Below, piece by piece: positions 62,227-64,000 of a stretch of DNA of 64,000 nt; within the stretch, counting starts at the first letter, position 1, and each line of letters begins with the position of its first letter. A program made the position numbers and the translations under genes. The notes beneath the pieces were generated by a model. It did no database searches, was not told the origin of the DNA, and saw only the letters and a program-made list of their open reading frames with translations. Origin of the DNA: Amaranthus tricolor (lineage: Eukaryota > Streptophyta > Magnoliopsida > Caryophyllales > Amaranthaceae); contig NC_080057.1 in NCBI RefSeq assembly GCF_026212465.1, positions 13,025,739-13,089,738 of the forward strand, read 5' to 3'.

Positions 62227-64000
62227 TATAACACCCAAGAAACTAGTACCACATAATTAAGGTTAATAACCTTAGAAATTAAGGCATTAACGTTCTAATT
62301 TTAATTAGAACAAGAAGCTTAGAAACAATTAAGTTTATAAGGAAATTTTTTCCCGAGTAAATTTAATTCGATTCCTAAAATGAGCTTACTTAACCCCACT
62401 CATGTCCAAAGTTATGCAATGTAGGCATAATTACATTTTTTTTTCAAGTTAGCTAAGGTAAGCAAGCACCTCAATGTACAACAATGTACACAACTATAAT
62501 CCTTTAATTTCTAATTCTTCATGTCTCGTGTTTTAAACCTTCAAAATAACCTTCTTATGTTCTAATTAGCCTTCCATACTAGAAAGCATGTCAATACGTG
62601 ACACCAATCCACCTAAGCTACCATGTGGCAAAAACATAAGGGAGAACTTCAAGCCTAAGCAAAGCCACCTCCTTGATTCTTCCTTTGAGCTGGTGGCACC
62701 TACCCATTTCAACCCCTTAAATTAGTTCTCATCCTTCTTAATTAAGAAAGCTAAAGACTGCCCACTATTCTGAAAACTTTCCTCTACATACTCAAGCAAG
62801 AAATCTCTTCAAACCTTGCACAAAAGATCACCAAAAAAACACCACCAAAGAGGCAGCAGCAATACGCCTAGCAAGATGTGTTTGTGGCGAGTGGTTTCTT
62901 CAACCTTTTGGTGATTTTAACCCACGAATTAAGGTAACTAGCACCCATTCTAAGTTAGTATTTTTCATATACAGTATGTACAAATTATTTAATCCAAGTC
63001 TCATGTCTTAAAAATGGGTGAAATTGAGCAAACACCAAACCGGGTACATGTTTTGACCTTCTGAGTATGTCGAGACTAATTAGGATACTTAAGAAATTAT
63101 TTTAGCTTCGTTTTTTTTAGATATTACTCCTAATGAAATTTTTGATATTATATGTTAAATTCGTTATATGAGTATTTTTGTGAGTATTTATAATTATTTT
63201 TATATTAACGTTGCTCTAATTAATCTCAAATTTGGACATAAAACTCCTACTTATATAAATATAATTGTGTCCAAATTTCATAATCTGGGTAATTTTATAA
63301 GTGGTCTTTTTAATTGGATTTGTAGAAGTATGCAATTTGAAAAGTCGGTTTTACCTATTGTTAATAAATTAGACTTAGAGACTAATATGCTAACCCAAAT
63401 TTCGTAATTCTCAATTGTTTGGAAAGATTAAATATAGGCCTAAAATATATCCAAAAATCAGTTTCAAATAAGTTTAGGTTTCCTAATGAGCCTAAGAACA
63501 TGACGTAGTTTCACTTCGTTGAGTAGCAAGTGTTCTGTTTTTAGAGTATTAGTTAAAAAATAAGATTCTTAATGTTTTAGTATATTTGACTTAGTTAGGG
63601 GCAGAATTAGCTTAAACTGTTCAAATAAAACTTGTAGGTCTTTTAAAGTACTTGAAATTAGGCTCAAGAATCACTTGAATTGGAGTTGTATACGCTGAGT
63701 TATGGCCTTCGTAATACACTGGACAGAGCAATTCTGTTTTTAGGACAAATTGTTATGTTTAGTGTTTTTTCCCCAGTTATGGACTTGAATCGGTAAATGC
63801 TTCCTTAATGAAAGGTAAAGATTATAAAAAGTTAACCAATTTCGACTCAAAAATTTCTTAATTTGAAGCTCTAAACAGAAAGTCATGACCTTTGAAAGTT
63901 TGGTAAAAATCTCAAGGAATCCACTAAAGAAGGGATTAAACTAAGCCATTTTTTTATGCAAAAATGGTTAACCTTATTTTTTTAGGATATTTACGCTTCA
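62227..64000 (+). repeat. 3' LTR of element 2B (continues past the window)
   Basis: It starts TATAACACCC four bases after the polypurine tract, with the usual TG start mutated to TA. From about 63520 it matches the truncated 5' LTR from 56897, and from about 63010 it matches the inverted 2A LTR. The first 800 bp have no counterpart elsewhere in the window. The sequence reaches the position equivalent to about 57395, so roughly 1 kb of LTR, including the hairpin cluster, lies beyond the edge. Confidence 0.92.

Larger units (their letters stand above)
56897..64000 (+). mobile_element. Ty3/gypsy chromovirus, defective, running off the window (element 2B)
   Basis: A plus-strand element: truncated 5' LTR, primer-binding site at 58428, gag, protease, RT, RNase H, shortened integrase, polypurine tract at 62211 and 3' LTR from 62227 to beyond the window end. 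It is related to but distinct from element 1. Several frameshifts and nonsense codons and the lost integrase core make it non-autonomous. Comparing the 3' LTR with the 5' LTR suggests a full LTR of about 2.8 kb. Confidence 0.92.

Noticed and set aside
63168..63407. 79-residue frame in the 3' LTR of element 2B
   Set aside because: Its sequence is shared with the inverted 2A LTR, and it has no domain.

Overview
The window looks like nuclear DNA of a dicotyledonous plant. It holds a very large AT-rich satellite array, long-LTR Ty3/gypsy chromovirus retrotransposons primed by initiator tRNA-Met, and one intact gene for an L-type lectin receptor kinase, a family specific to plants. I cannot name the species from the sequence. 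There are no bacterial or viral operons, tRNA or rRNA genes, or CRISPR arrays.

Layout. (1) 1-36241: about 200 head-to-tail copies of a ~170-bp satellite, all in one orientation, open at the left edge of the window. It is interrupted once by a 2482-bp solo LTR (25712-28193) with a clean 5-bp target duplication. Between about 16.7 and 30.7 kb the array has a higher-order structure: a nearly perfect 2719-bp (16-monomer) tandem duplication, degraded older copies of the same register, and a 1019-bp (6-monomer) duplication. (2) 36242-39174: AT-rich unique DNA with one hAT-like MITE candidate. (3) 39175-41166: the intronless lectin receptor kinase, the only gene I believe to be functional. (4) 41167-43898: intergenic DNA without a recognisable gene. 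(5) 43899-64000: nested and inverted LTR retrotransposons.

The retrotransposon block can be read as a history. A minus-strand element ('2A') is reduced to one 5' LTR, its primer-binding site and a short 3' LTR end. Its LTR was split by a younger, complete-length minus-strand chromovirus ('element 1', 44858-55652) flanked by the target duplication GTCTC. A plus-strand relative of 2A ('2B', 56897 to beyond 64000) lies head to head with it, so the two LTRs form a large interrupted inverted repeat with a 12-bp filler at the join. The 2B LTR still contains the uninterrupted target sequence, which confirms the nesting. Both gag-pol regions are broken by nonsense codons and frameshifts, and 2B has lost its integrase core.

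The most unusual signal is a set of small hairpins inside the LTRs of both families. They share the hexaloop RGTATG but have different, still complementary stems. Four occur in each LTR family, and each set is seen in two LTR copies. The solo LTR has its own hairpin cluster with a different core. The satellite monomer also carries a conserved TTTCGCGC octamer that matches the E2F binding consensus.
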